DNA from: Caulobacter sp. UNC279MFTsu5.1
GTDB taxonomy: Bacteria > Pseudomonadota > Alphaproteobacteria > Caulobacterales > Caulobacteraceae
DNA length: 48,009 nucleotides
Direction: 5' to 3'
Assembly (NCBI RefSeq): GCF_900114015.1
Contig: NZ_FORN01000045.1
Coordinates: 1 to 48,009, forward strand
Below are positions 9,445 to 17,786 of this stretch, in pieces. Both the position numbers and the translations under genes were made by a program. The notes under the pieces were generated by a model. It saw only the letters and a program-made list of their open reading frames with translations, had not been told where the DNA came from and made no database searches. Position 1 is the stretch's first letter, and each line of letters opens with the position of its first letter.

Positions 9445-10497
9445 CTACAGCCCCAGCCGCCGCGCCTTGCCGGCGATCTGCAGGGCCAGGCGCTCGGAGA
9501 TCAGCTGGTCCGGAGAGCCGGAGGTCTTGCAGGCCTTGTCGGCCGCCAGCACCTCGGCCTGGACCAGCAGCAGCTGATCCAGGGTCCAGGCCCGGGCCTG
9601 GCGCAGGAATTCGCGCTCGCTCTTCCAGAACACGCCCGAGGCCTTGGCCGCGGCCGCCAGGTCGACGCCGTTCTTGTGCAGGGTCAAGGTCCGGCGCAGG
9701 CGGCCCAGATGATAGCCCATGGCCCGCACGGCGGCCGGTCCGCCTTCGCCCTCGGCGGCGGCGCGGCGCAGCCCGGCCTGGGCGGGTCCGACACGGCCGC
9801 CAAACGCGTCGACGGCCGCGTCGCCCAGCGAGGCCTCGGGCTCGACGCCCAGGAAGTCGGTCAGGTCGGCCGGCGTCGCCACCACGCCGCTGCCGGGGCC
9901 GAGATAGAGGGCCAACCGCTCGATCTCGGCGCGGGCCACGCCGCGCTCCTTGGGCAGGCGTGAGACGAACAGGTCCAGGGCCTCGCCGTTCAGGCTGACC
10001 TTGTCCTTGGCCAGGGTCTCGCGGGCCAGGCGGGCCAGGTCGCCGGCCTCGTCCTCGTAGCAGGGGATCACGGCCGCGCCGGCGGCCTTCTCGGCGACCT
10101 TGCGCAGGGTCGAGTCGCGGCCCAGGGCGCCGGCCTCGATCAGGAAGAAGGCGTCCGGGTTCAGCTGGCCCTCGACGTGACGGGTGAGGGCTTCGGCGGC
10201 CTGCTTGTCGGGTCCGCCCTTCTCGCCGGTCAGGCGCAGGCGCACCAGGCGCCGGCCGCCCATCATCGACAGGGCCGAGAGTTCGTCCTCGAGCTTGCCG
10301 GCCTGGCTGTCCAGGTCGCTTTCGGTCAGCTGGGCGGTGTCGAACGGATCGTCCGGGCGCTCGAACAGCCGCTTGGCCAGTTGATCGGCGCGGTCGCGCA
10401 CCACGCCGCGGTCGCGGCCATAGATGACCACGGCGCGGACATCGGCGGCCGGATCCCGCAGGAAGCGTTCGACGTCCGGTCGCTTCGACAGGATCAT
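9445..10497 (-). CDS. holA: DNA polymerase III subunit delta
   Basis: A 350-residue clamp-loader delta subunit, which opens the beta sliding clamp. It begins MILSKRPDVERFLRD and contains VVIYGRDRGVVRDRADQLAK, the family's pseudo-P-loop region, then FFLIEAGALGRDSTLRK and PCYEDEAGDLARL. A long open frame continues upstream through lptE in another frame. I place the start at the ATG at 10497, eleven bases after the lptE stop. Order leuS-lptE-holA on one strand is a conserved operon in Alphaproteobacteria. Confidence 0.92.
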   Translation of the reverse strand: MILSKRPDVERFLRDPAADVRAVVIYGRDRGVVRDRADQLAKRLFERPDDPFDTAQLTESDLDSQAGKLEDELSALSMMGGRRLVRLRLTGEKGGPDKQAAEALTRHVEGQLNPDAFFLIEAGALGRDSTLRKVAEKAAGAAVIPCYEDEAGDLARLARETLAKDKVSLNGEALDLFVSRLPKERGVARAEIERLALYLGPGSGVVATPADLTDFLGVEPEASLGDAAVDAFGGRVGPAQAGLRRAAAEGEGGPAAVRAMGYHLGRLRRTLTLHKNGVDLAAAAKASGVFWKSEREFLRQARAWTLDQLLLVQAEVLAADKACKTSGSPDQLISERLALQIAGKARRLGL

Positions 10498-10508
10498 GCC
10501 GATGGACC

Positions 10509-11021
10509 CTAAGCCTTGGCCTTGCCCGCCAGCCAGGCGGCCAGATCCAGCTGGATTCGGCGGGCCAGTTCGTTGGCGGCGCGTTCCTGGCTGTCCTGCT
10601 GGGCGGCGATCGAGGCGTAGGGCTGGTCGGCCGAGTCGTAGGTCACCGCCGCGCTTGTCGTGCCCGCCCGCACTTCCTGTCCGGTCTTGGCGTCCAGAAG
10701 CCGCCATTTGGCCGTCAGGTTCAGTTCGTAGCGGTTGGCGACGTTGTCGACACGGACGCCGCGCGCATAGCGGCGTTCCTCGATCGTGTAGACCAGTCGA
10801 TGGGACGGCAGCAGGTTGACGTCGCGGGCGAAGGCGTCGTCGAGCTTCTCGCGCAGCAGATAGCCGGCGCGGCCGTCGGCCGCGACCACCTCGATGGTGC
10901 TGAGGCCCTTGGTGACCGACTGCGAGCCGTACAGGGGCGTGAAGCCGCAGGCCGACAGGGCGAGGGCGGCCACGGCCAGGACGGCGGCGGGAAGGGTCTT
11001 GGAGAGCGGAAAGCGCTTCAT
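10509..11021 (-). CDS. lptE: LPS-assembly lipoprotein LptE
   Basis: A 170-residue outer-membrane lipoprotein that plugs the LptD barrel and helps insert lipopolysaccharide. The signal peptide ends in the lipobox LSAC (cysteine near residue 25), followed by GFTPLYGS, the classic N-terminus of LptE after processing. The body is a beta-rich domain with ERRYARGVRVDNVANRYEL. It starts 3 bases after the leuS stop and is followed by holA after 11 bases, so leuS, lptE and holA are co-transcribed. Confidence 0.92.
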   Translation of the reverse strand: MKRFPLSKTLPAAVLAVAALALSACGFTPLYGSQSVTKGLSTIEVVAADGRAGYLLREKLDDAFARDVNLLPSHRLVYTIEERRYARGVRVDNVANRYELNLTAKWRLLDAKTGQEVRAGTTSAAVTYDSADQPYASIAAQQDSQERAANELARRIQLDLAAWLAGKAKA

Positions 11022-11024
11022 GGA

Positions 11025-13610
11025 TCAGCCGGCCACGATGTTGACGATACGGTCTTTCACCACGATCACCTTGCGAACGGTCAGGCCCTCAAGGTGGGCC
11101 ATGACGGCGGCGTCCGCCAGAGCGATTTTCTCGACCTCGGCTTCGGCCGTGCCGGCCTTGACCTTGATCTCGCCGCGGCGCTTGCCGTTGATCTGGATCG
11201 GCAGCACGCGCTCGTCGTCGGCGGCCAGGGCGGGATCCGCCTTGGGCCAGGGCGCGTCGACCACCATGCCGTCCTTGCCCAGTTGGGCCCAGGCTTCCTC
11301 GGCCAGGTGGGGCGTGAAGGGCGAGATCAGGCGGGCTAGGATCTCCAGCGCCTCGGCGCGGGCCGCCAGGACGCCCTGGGAGGCGTTCTCAGCCGGCGCG
11401 GCCTTCAGCATGTTCAGGAACTCGTACAGCCGCGCCACGCCGCTGTTGAAACGGAAGCCCTCGATCGAGTCGGTCACGAAGCCGATCAGCCGGTGGGCGC
11501 CCTTGCGCAGGGCCACCGCCGCCGCGTCGGCGTCGTCATGGGCGAAGTCGCCGGCCGGCTGGCTCTCGAACTCGTTCCAGACGCGGTGGGTGAAGCGCCA
11601 GGAGCCCTCGACGCCGCTGTTGGTCCACTGCACGTCGCGTTCCGGCGGGCTGTCGCTCATCACGAACAGGCGGGCGGCGTCGACGCCATAGGCCTCGAAG
11701 ATGTCCTCGGGGGCGACGACGTTCTTCTTGGACTTCGACATCTTCTCGATGTCGCCGATGACGATCGGCTCGCCGGTCTTGGCGTGGGTGGCCGAGCGAT
11801 TGTTGTTCTCGACGGCGACGACCACGTCCGAGGGCTCGACCCACTCGCCGGCGGCGTTCTTGTAGGCCTCGTGGGTGACCATGCCCTGGGTGAACAGGCC
11901 GGCGAACGGCTCCTCCACCGAGACCAGGCCCTCGTCCTTCAGGGCGCGGGTGATGAAGCGGGCGTACAGCAGGTGCAGCACCGCGTGCTCGACGCCGCCG
12001 ATATACTGGTCGACCGCCATCCAGTGGTCGGCGGCGGCCTTGCTGATCGGCTCGGCGGCGGTCGGGTCGGTGAAGCGGGCGAAGTACCAGCTGCTGTCGA
12101 CGAAGGTGTCCAGCGTGTCGGTCTCGCGCTCGGCCTTGCCGCCGCAGCTGGGGCAGGTGGTGTGCCGCCAGGTCGGATGACGCAGCAGCGGGTTGCCCGG
12201 CTTGTCGAAGGCGACGTCGTCGGGCAGCACCACGGGCAACTGGTCTTCGGGCACGCCGACGGGGCCGCAGGCCGCGCAGTGGATGACCGGGATCGGACAG
12301 CCCCAGTAGCGCTGGCGCGAGACGCCCCAGTCGCGCAGGCGATAGACGGTGGCGCCCTGGCCCTGGTCCATGGCCTCGATGCGGCTGACCGCCTCGGTCT
12401 TGGCCGCCTCGATATCCAGCCCGTCCAGGAACTGGGAATTGAAGATCGCGCCGGGGCCGACATAGGCTTCCTTGCCGACCTGGTAGGTCGCGGCGTCCTC
12501 GCCCGGCGGCAAGACCACCGGCTTGACCGGCAGGCCGTACTTGCGGGCGAAGTCCAGGTCGCGCTGGTCGTGGGCCGGGCAGGCGAAGATCGCGCCCGTG
12601 CCGTAGTCCATCAGGATGAAGTTGGCGATCCACACCGGCAGGGTCTGGGTCGGATCCAGCGGATGGACGACGCGCAGGCCAGTGTCGCGGCCCAGCTTCT
12701 CGGCGCCCTCGATATCGGCCTCCGAGGTGCCGCCCTTGCGGCATTCGGCGACGAAGGCGGCCACGGCCGGGTCGGCCGCCGCCAGCTGCTCGGCCAGCGG
12801 GTGCTCGGGGGCGATCCCGACGAAGCTGGCGCCGAACAGGGTGTCGGGGCGGGTGGTGTAGACCTCCAGGCCGCTCTCATGGCCGGCGGGCGCCGATCCA
12901 TCGAACTTGAACGTGAACCGCAGGCCCTTGGACCGGCCGATCCAGTTCTCCTGCATGATCCGGACCTTCTCGGGCCAGCGATCCAGGGTCTTCAGGCCGT
13001 CGATCAAGGCGTCGGCATAGTCGGTGATGCGCAGGAACCACTGGGTCAGCTTGCGCTTCTCGACGGTCGCGCCCGAGCGCCAGCCCTTGCCGTCGATCAC
13101 CTGCTCGTTGGCCAGGACGGTCATGTCGACCGGATCCCAGTTGACCGAGGCCTCCTTGCGATAGACCAGGCCGCGCTTCAGCAGGCGCAGGAACCAGGCC
13201 TGTTGCTTGCCGTAGTATTCCGGGTCGCAGGTGGCGAACTCGCGCGACCAGTCGACCGACAGGCCCAGGGCCTTCAGCTGCTCGCGCATGGCGGCGATGT
13301 TGTCGTAGGTCCAGCCCTTGGGGTGGACGCCGCGCTCCATGGCGGCGTTCTCGGCCGGCATGCCGAAGGCGTCCCAGCCCATCGGGTGCAGCACGTTGAA
13401 GCCCTGGGCGCGCTTGTAGCGGGCCACGACGTCGCCCATGGCGTAGTTGCGCACGTGGCCCATGTGAATGCGCCCCGACGGATAGGGGAACATCTCGAGC
13501 ACATAGTACTTCGGGCGCGCGTCAGGGGTGATCGGCGTCAGGAAGGTGTTGGCGTTCGCCCAGGCGGCGCGCCATTTCGGCTCGGTGTCTTTGGGATTGT
13601 AGCGGGCCAT
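11025..13610 (-). CDS. leuS: Leucyl-tRNA synthetase
   Basis: An 861-residue class I aminoacyl-tRNA synthetase that charges tRNA-Leu. The HIGH-type motif is in PYPSGRIHMGHVRNYAMGD near residue 40 and the KMSKS loop KMSKSKKN is near residue 622. The inserted editing domain with its TRPDTLFG threonine-rich block is present. So is a CAACG/CPSCG zinc-type insertion. I chose the ATG at 13610 (MARYNPKDTEPKW); a longer frame would add ten unsupported residues. It heads the leuS-lptE-holA operon. A terminator hairpin at 13706-13743 isolates it from the lipoprotein gene upstream. Confidence 0.97.
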   Translation of the reverse strand: MARYNPKDTEPKWRAAWANANTFLTPITPDARPKYYVLEMFPYPSGRIHMGHVRNYAMGDVVARYKRAQGFNVLHPMGWDAFGMPAENAAMERGVHPKGWTYDNIAAMREQLKALGLSVDWSREFATCDPEYYGKQQAWFLRLLKRGLVYRKEASVNWDPVDMTVLANEQVIDGKGWRSGATVEKRKLTQWFLRITDYADALIDGLKTLDRWPEKVRIMQENWIGRSKGLRFTFKFDGSAPAGHESGLEVYTTRPDTLFGASFVGIAPEHPLAEQLAAADPAVAAFVAECRKGGTSEADIEGAEKLGRDTGLRVVHPLDPTQTLPVWIANFILMDYGTGAIFACPAHDQRDLDFARKYGLPVKPVVLPPGEDAATYQVGKEAYVGPGAIFNSQFLDGLDIEAAKTEAVSRIEAMDQGQGATVYRLRDWGVSRQRYWGCPIPVIHCAACGPVGVPEDQLPVVLPDDVAFDKPGNPLLRHPTWRHTTCPSCGGKAERETDTLDTFVDSSWYFARFTDPTAAEPISKAAADHWMAVDQYIGGVEHAVLHLLYARFITRALKDEGLVSVEEPFAGLFTQGMVTHEAYKNAAGEWVEPSDVVVAVENNNRSATHAKTGEPIVIGDIEKMSKSKKNVVAPEDIFEAYGVDAARLFVMSDSPPERDVQWTNSGVEGSWRFTHRVWNEFESQPAGDFAHDDADAAAVALRKGAHRLIGFVTDSIEGFRFNSGVARLYEFLNMLKAAPAENASQGVLAARAEALEILARLISPFTPHLAEEAWAQLGKDGMVVDAPWPKADPALAADDERVLPIQINGKRRGEIKVKAGTAEAEVEKIALADAAVMAHLEGLTVRKVIVVKDRIVNIVAG

Positions 13611-13705
13611 GAAACCAGACTGTTGGGGGCGTCGGCGCACGCCTGGGGCGCGCTCCGCGGAAGTCTTAAGCGGTTTCGGCCTTGGCGCGGTTCTAAAAAT
13701 GCGGA

Positions 13706-13743
13706 CGGGAGCCCTTTATGTCACGCGGACAAAAGGGCTCCCG
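13706..13743 (-). terminator. Intrinsic terminator of the DUF3576 gene
   Basis: CGGGAGCCCTTT and AAAGGGCTCCCG form a perfect 12-bp stem with a 14-base loop. Read on the minus strand the stem is followed by TCCGCATTTTT, a good T tract. It lies just downstream of the DUF3576 lipoprotein gene and upstream of leuS. Confidence 0.85.
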
Positions 13744-13761
13744 CGAAGAACCAGGGAAGCC

Positions 13762-14274
13762 CTAGTTCTTGATGTTCGAAAGTCGAAGCTGGCGGGCGCG
13801 GGTCAGGATGGCGTTCTCGATGTCGGTCGCCGTCTGCTCGGTGGCCGCCGTGTCGGTCCAGCCGCCGCCGGCGTCCTTGACCTGCTTGAAGATCGTGACG
13901 TTCAGGCCGTCGGCGCGCAGGCGGGTGTCCAGGATGTAGACGGTCGCCTTAAAGCGCTCGTCCGGCTTTTCCGGATTGGTGTACCAGTCGGTGACGATCA
14001 CGCCGCCGTAGGGGTCGGCCGAGGCCAGGGGCATGAAGGCCAGGGTGTCGAGGCTGGCGCGCCACAGGAAGCCGTTGACGCCGATCGCGCCGGCCTGGGG
14101 CGCGGACTTGCCGCCGCCGCGGCCCTTGAACGGGTTGAAACCCGGTTCGTTGTCCTGGGTGGTGAACTGGCCGCCGCCCTTGTTGCCGCCGCAGGCCGAC
14201 ACACCAGTCAGAACAGTCAGCGCCAGAACGCCAGCGGCGACGCCGCGCAACACCGACCCACGCTCAAACGCCAT
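13762..14274 (-). CDS. DUF3576 family lipoprotein
   Basis: A 170-residue protein with a lipoprotein signal peptide: hydrophobic VLRGVAAGVLALTVLTG followed by VSACGG (lipobox cysteine near residue 26). The mature part matches what I recognise as DUF3576, with GVNGFLWRASLDTLAFMPLASADPYGG and TDWY. This envelope family is of unknown function and common in Alphaproteobacteria. I chose the ATG at 14274 because it gives the signal peptide directly; the frame is open further upstream without need. It has its own terminator at 13706 and its own upstream region with a short tandem repeat. Confidence 0.85.
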   Translation of the reverse strand: MAFERGSVLRGVAAGVLALTVLTGVSACGGNKGGGQFTTQDNEPGFNPFKGRGGGKSAPQAGAIGVNGFLWRASLDTLAFMPLASADPYGGVIVTDWYTNPEKPDERFKATVYILDTRLRADGLNVTIFKQVKDAGGGWTDTAATEQTATDIENAILTRARQLRLSNIKN

Positions 14275-14307
14275 AGTACCTCGCTCCAATGTCTCGCCGA
14301 CGCGTTC

Positions 14308-14333
14308 GCGCATCTCTGGCGCGCATCTCTGGC
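14308..14333. repeat. 13-bp tandem duplication
   Basis: GCGCATCTCTGGC occurs twice in direct tandem in the upstream region of the DUF3576 lipoprotein gene. It is probably a slippage product. No regulatory role is evident. Confidence 0.8.
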
Positions 14334-14460
14334 GCGCCCCCGCAGCCGGAAGCCGGTCTATAGCATGGTCGCGCTGCGTCAAAACAGGAATCGCGTGGCA
14401 GGACCGCCACAGGCGCCGCTTGAATCGACTCCTGCGACGTCTTGCGTAATCCAACCGTGG

Positions 14461-14516
14461 TTGACCCCGTAGTACCAGGGCCTTTAATCGATATTCAGGG
14501 AGCCCGCTCCTATATA
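14461..14516 (+). promoter_or_regulatory. Possible promoter of the ntrZ-like gene
   Basis: TTGACC (14461) is followed about 15 bases later by TTTAATC, a fair -35/-10 pair. TATATAGGG (14511) is an alternative -10 nearer the gene, resembling the CCTATATAGG at the timA promoter. Which is used cannot be decided by eye. Confidence 0.3.
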
Positions 14517-14563
14517 GGGTTTGACTCTATCAAGGCGCGGGTTGGGGATTGGGTTCGAGTAAC

Positions 14564-14980
14564 ATGTTCGCCGCACGGTATTTCATGGCAGGGGCCGCCA
14601 CGCTGATCCTTCTGGGATCGGCTTCGGGAGTCCATGCCCAGAGCAAGCCGCGCCCGACCACGCCCGACTTCGCCGTCAAGAACGACTTCAGCAATCCGGC
14701 CCCGATCGCGCCGTTCAACCCGCAGCAGGGCCCGAAGAAGTCCCTGAAGTGGGACGACAAGAAGGGCAAGTGGGGCCTCAAGCTCGATCTCGACCAGCCC
14801 GTGGGCCGCGAGATGGAGGCGCGGGACGTCCAGGCCGGCGCCTATTACAGCGTCACCCCGTCGATCCGTGTCGGCGGCGCCGTGGCCCTGGGCGACCAGA
14901 ACCCGGCCCTGGCCGCCCGCAAGAACGAGATCCAGGAGCCCGCGCCCCGGGTGAAGCTGGAAACCGCGTTCAAGTTCTAG
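14564..14980 (+). CDS. ntrZ: NtrZ-like periplasmic regulatory protein
   Basis: A 138-residue protein with a signal peptide (hydrophobic ATLILLGSASG, cleavage likely after VHAQ). The mature part is small, with KSLKWDDKKGKWGLKLDLD and a beta-rich end AYYSVTPSIRVGGAVALGD. It resembles the Caulobacter NtrZ family, a periplasmic protein reported to act on the sensor kinase NtrY. That assignment is from memory of the family, not a search. The start is the ATG at 14564, just before the signal peptide; an upstream TTG would add five residues. No ntrY or ntrX is in the window. Confidence 0.68.
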   Translation: MFAARYFMAGAATLILLGSASGVHAQSKPRPTTPDFAVKNDFSNPAPIAPFNPQQGPKKSLKWDDKKGKWGLKLDLDQPVGREMEARDVQAGAYYSVTPSIRVGGAVALGDQNPALAARKNEIQEPAPRVKLETAFKF

Positions 14981-14996
14981 TCGGCTAGACGCCCGA

Positions 14997-15599
14997 TCAG
15001 GCGCTGAGCGCCTCCACCGCCGCGATCCCAACAATGCCTGTGTCCAGCAGTCGCGCGACCGTGTCCGCGCGTACGCCGCCCAGCGCATAGACCGGGGCCC
15101 GGGCCGCCTCCACGATCCGTTTCAGGCCCTCTACGCCCAGCGGCGCGCCCGCCGAGGGGCTGCGGCTGGGAAAGACCGGCGACACGACCAGGGCGGCCGC
15201 GCCCGCCGCCGCGCCAGTCCGGGCGGCGGCTTCGTCGTGAGCGGCGACGGTGATCAGCCAGTCGGGATGGGCGGCGCGCAGGTCGGGCAAGGTCGAAACC
15301 AGGCGTTCGGGCAGGTGAAGGCCGTCGGCCTCGACCGCCAGCGCCAGGGCCGCGTCCGCCCCGACCAGCAGCGCCAGGCCGCGCCGCCGGGTGATCTCGC
15401 GCAGCCGCCGGCCCCGCACCGCCGCATCCGGCGCGCCGAACGCCCGGAACACCACGGCCGCGCCCGGCGGCAGGCGTTCGGCGACCCGTTCGGGGTCGGG
15501 CGTCCGCAGGGGATCGGTGAAGAACAGCAGGTTCGGCAGCGGCTTTCCGCGCACCAGCCATGGGCGAAGGCGCGCCGCCGTTCTAGACAGGGCTTCCAT
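14997..15599 (-). CDS. Thiamine-phosphate synthase/TenI-like protein
   Basis: A protein of about 200 residues with the TIM-barrel pattern of thiamine phosphate synthases: LLFFTDP, ALLVGADAALALAVEADGLHLPE, VVSPVFPSRSPSAG and YALGGV. The usual motifs are altered: the family's GVHLGQ appears as GLHLPE, and the opening strand is LLFFTDP instead of LYLITD. It may therefore be a TenI-like paralogue rather than the main ThiE. The start is uncertain. I used the ATG at 15599; an ATG at 15626 would add nine residues but would overlap the yggS start codon head to head (CATG). It is convergent with the ntrZ-like gene. Confidence 0.72.
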   Translation of the reverse strand: MEALSRTAARLRPWLVRGKPLPNLLFFTDPLRTPDPERVAERLPPGAAVVFRAFGAPDAAVRGRRLREITRRRGLALLVGADAALALAVEADGLHLPERLVSTLPDLRAAHPDWLITVAAHDEAAARTGAAAGAAALVVSPVFPSRSPSAGAPLGVEGLKRIVEAARAPVYALGGVRADTVARLLDTGIVGIAAVEALSA

Positions 15600-15624
15600 C
15601 TCGTCGCTCGCGTGCTCGAAACCC

Positions 15625-16269
15625 ATGTCTGACGCCTACGCCTCGATCCTGTCCCGCATCCGCGCCGCCGCCCTGGCCGCCGGCCGCGCCGCCGACGCGG
15701 TCACCCTGGTGGCGGTGTCCAAGCTGCAGCCGTGGGACCATATCGCGCCCATTCTCGACGCGGGCCAGCGGGTGTTCGGGGAAAATCGCGTCCAGGAGGC
15801 CATGGGCCGCTGGAGCGAGCATCGGGCGGAGATCGAACTGCGCCTGATCGGCCCCCTGCAGAGCAACAAGGCCCGCGACGCGGTGGCCTTTTTCGACGTG
15901 ATCGAAAGCCTGGATCGCGAGAAGCTGGCCCGGGTGCTGGCCGACGAGATCCAGGCCCAGGGCAAGGCGCCGCGCCTGTTCGTCCAGGTCAACACCGGCC
16001 AGGAGCCGCAGAAGGCCGGGATCGCGCCGGGCGAGGCCGACGGCTTCATCGCCCTGTGCCGGGGCCTGGACCTGCCCGTCGAAGGCCTGATGTGCATTCC
16101 CCCGGCCGACCTGGACCCCGCCCCGCATTTCCGTCTGCTGGGCCAGATCGCGGCCCGCAACGGGCTGTCCAAGCTGTCGATGGGCATGAGCGACGACTTC
16201 GAGACCGCCATCGCCTGCGGAGCCACCTCGGTGCGGGTGGGGTCCGCGCTGTTCGGGGCGCGCGGCTAA
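15625..16269 (+). CDS. yggS: PLP homeostasis protein YggS
   Basis: A 214-residue single-domain protein of the YggS/PROSC family, which binds pyridoxal 5'-phosphate and balances its free pool. The PLP lysine lies in LVAVSKLQPW near residue 36. Further family blocks are FGENRVQEA, LIGPLQSNKAR, QVNTGQEPQKAG and LSMGMSDDFETAI. The frame is open far upstream, but the MSDAYASIL start at 15625 fits the family. It overlaps the convergent L,D-transpeptidase-like gene by 4 bases and is divergent from the ThiE-like gene with almost no spacer. Confidence 0.93.
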   Translation: MSDAYASILSRIRAAALAAGRAADAVTLVAVSKLQPWDHIAPILDAGQRVFGENRVQEAMGRWSEHRAEIELRLIGPLQSNKARDAVAFFDVIESLDREKLARVLADEIQAQGKAPRLFVQVNTGQEPQKAGIAPGEADGFIALCRGLDLPVEGLMCIPPADLDPAPHFRLLGQIAARNGLSKLSMGMSDDFETAIACGATSVRVGSALFGARG

Positions 16270-16820
16270 CCCGCCGCGATCTCGACCACGTCCCCGGGCC
16301 GGGCCGCCGCCAGCAGGGCCTCGACGTCCTCCCGGGCCAGGGCCACGCAGCCCTCGGTGCCCAGATAGCCGTCGCGCGCCAGATGCAGGAAGATCGCCGA
16401 GCCCAGGCCGGCGACCGGCGGATCGTCGTTGTGGCCCAGCACCACCACCAGGTCGTAGACGTGATCGTCGCGCCACAGCCGCTCGGCGCTGGCCGGGTAG
16501 GGCAGCTTGACGGGCCGGTTATAGGCCGGGTCGCCCGGCGCGTCGCACCAACCGTCGTCCGGCGCGATCGGCCGGGTCTCCAGGGCGGTGGCCGGGCCGT
16601 CCGGATAGACGTCGGGCCGGTAGAGCACGTAGCGGATCGGCCACGTCCCTGCCGGGCTGCGGTTGTCGCCCTCGCGCTTGTCGCTCGCGGCGATCACGCC
16701 GTCCTTGCCCAGGGCGGCGCGCGCCGACGTTCCGTCCCCGTGGCCATCCCCCTGGCCATCCCAGTCGATCCGGCCGTCCCAGGGGGTTGAACCGTCGGGG
16801 CGGGCGCGAAAGATCGTCAA
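16266..16820 (-). CDS. L,D-transpeptidase (YkuD) family protein
   Basis: A protein of about 184 residues with the YkuD catalytic region: GHNDDPP, then AIFLHLARDGYLGTEGCVAL. The histidine and the nucleophilic Cys158 in TEGC are present. Such enzymes cross-link peptidoglycan or attach proteins to it; several short family members have unknown targets. I see no signal peptide with the start chosen here, a TTG at 16820 preceded by GGAG at 8 bases. A longer frame runs upstream into the cenR start region and could carry an alternative N-terminus. It is divergent from cenR. Confidence 0.82.
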   Translation of the reverse strand: MTIFRARPDGSTPWDGRIDWDGQGDGHGDGTSARAALGKDGVIAASDKREGDNRSPAGTWPIRYVLYRPDVYPDGPATALETRPIAPDDGWCDAPGDPAYNRPVKLPYPASAERLWRDDHVYDLVVVLGHNDDPPVAGLGSAIFLHLARDGYLGTEGCVALAREDVEALLAAARPGDVVEIAAG

Positions 16821-16905
16821 GACGCGGTCTCCAAAGGGCGTGCGCGGCGTCAGGAACGAGAACCGCCCTTGGCGCCGGGGGGCGCAGCGGTGCATGTTCG
16901 CAGCC

Positions 16906-17592
16906 ATGGCGCAACGCAAAACCCTTCTCCTGGTCGACGACGACGATGATCTGCGCGGAGCTCTGGCCGAGCAGCTCGCCCTCCACGAGGAGTTCGCGGT
17001 CGCCGAGGCTCCCACGGCCGGCGAGGGCGTGCGGATGGCCAGGGACCTCAAGCCCGACCTGGTCCTGCTGGACGTCGACCTGCCCGACATGGACGGCCGC
17101 GAGGCCTGCCGGCTGATGCGCAAGAACGGCGTCACCGCCCCGGTGATCATGCTGACGGCCGCGGCCAGCGACAGCGACACCATCCTGGGCCTGGAATCGG
17201 GCGCCAACGACTATGTGACCAAGCCTTTCCGCTTCGGCGTGCTGCTGGCCCGGATCCGCGCCCAGCTGCGCAGCTACGAGGCCTCGGAGGACGCCCTGTT
17301 CCGGATCGGTCCCTACGAGTTCCGGCCGTCGGCCAAGCTGCTGATCGACGAGAAGCAGAAGAAGGTCCGGCTGACCGAGAAGGAAACCAACATCCTCAAA
17401 TACCTCTACCGCGCCGGCTCCAAGCCGGTGTCGCGCGAGGAGCTGCTGACCGAGGTCTGGGGCTACAACGCCGGGGTCACCACCCACACGCTGGAGACCC
17501 ACGTCTACCGCCTGCGCCAGAAGATCGAGCCGGACCCGGCCGTGGCGCGGATTTTGATCACCGAGATGGGCGGGTACCGGCTGCAGCCTTAG
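16906..17592 (+). CDS. cenR: OmpR-family response regulator, CenR-like
   Basis: A 228-residue two-component regulator. The receiver domain has the acidic cluster VDDDDD near residues 11-15, the phospho-acceptor Asp56 in LLDVDLPDMDG and the lysine in TKPF. The C-terminal winged helix has KETNILKYLY, SREELLTEVWGY and THTLETHVYRLRQKIE. The sequence and its origin-proximal place near secB fit CenR, the essential cell-envelope regulator of Caulobacter, whose kinase CenK is encoded elsewhere. I chose MAQRK at 16906; an ATG at 16894 would add MFAA. Neither start has a clear ribosome-binding site. A palindromic repeat follows the gene. Confidence 0.85.
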   Translation: MAQRKTLLLVDDDDDLRGALAEQLALHEEFAVAEAPTAGEGVRMARDLKPDLVLLDVDLPDMDGREACRLMRKNGVTAPVIMLTAAASDSDTILGLESGANDYVTKPFRFGVLLARIRAQLRSYEASEDALFRIGPYEFRPSAKLLIDEKQKKVRLTEKETNILKYLYRAGSKPVSREELLTEVWGYNAGVTTHTLETHVYRLRQKIEPDPAVARILITEMGGYRLQP

Positions 17593-17607
17593 ACTTCCCT
17601 AGGGATT

Positions 17608-17712
17608 GTCATCCCGGACAAGGCCCGCAGGGCCGCCGATCTGGGACCGCCGAAAGCTCTGAGTTCAGGCGTCGGTCCCGGATCTTCGCGCTGCGCGCTC
17701 GTCCGGGATGAC
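17608..17712. repeat. Nested palindromic repeat, copy A
   Basis: GTCATCCCGGAC (17608-17619) and GTCCGGGATGAC (17701-17712) are perfect 12-bp terminal inverted repeats about 105 bases apart end to end. Inside, GGGACCG and CGGTCCC form a second nested stem around the GAGTTCA loop. Related copies are at 29991-30103 and 44531-44643. It lies between the 3' ends of convergent cenR and secB. Confidence 0.9.
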
Positions 17713-17730
17713 GGACGTTGGATATGAAAA

Positions 17731-17761
17731 AAGCCCCGGCCGCTTCGAGCGACCGGGGCTT
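17731..17761 (-). terminator. Intrinsic terminator of secB
   Basis: AAGCCCCGG and CCGGGGCTT form a strong stem with a GC-rich loop. On the minus strand it is followed by TTTTTTCAT, and it starts 26 bases after the secB stop. This is a textbook Rho-independent terminator. Confidence 0.92.
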
Positions 17762-17786
17762 GTGTTTTCTAACGCTCGGCCCGTGA

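Noticed and set aside
11493..13772. 759-residue open frame opposite leuS
   Set aside because: Antisense shadow of leuS with Gly/Ala/His-rich nonsense composition; leuS is unambiguous.
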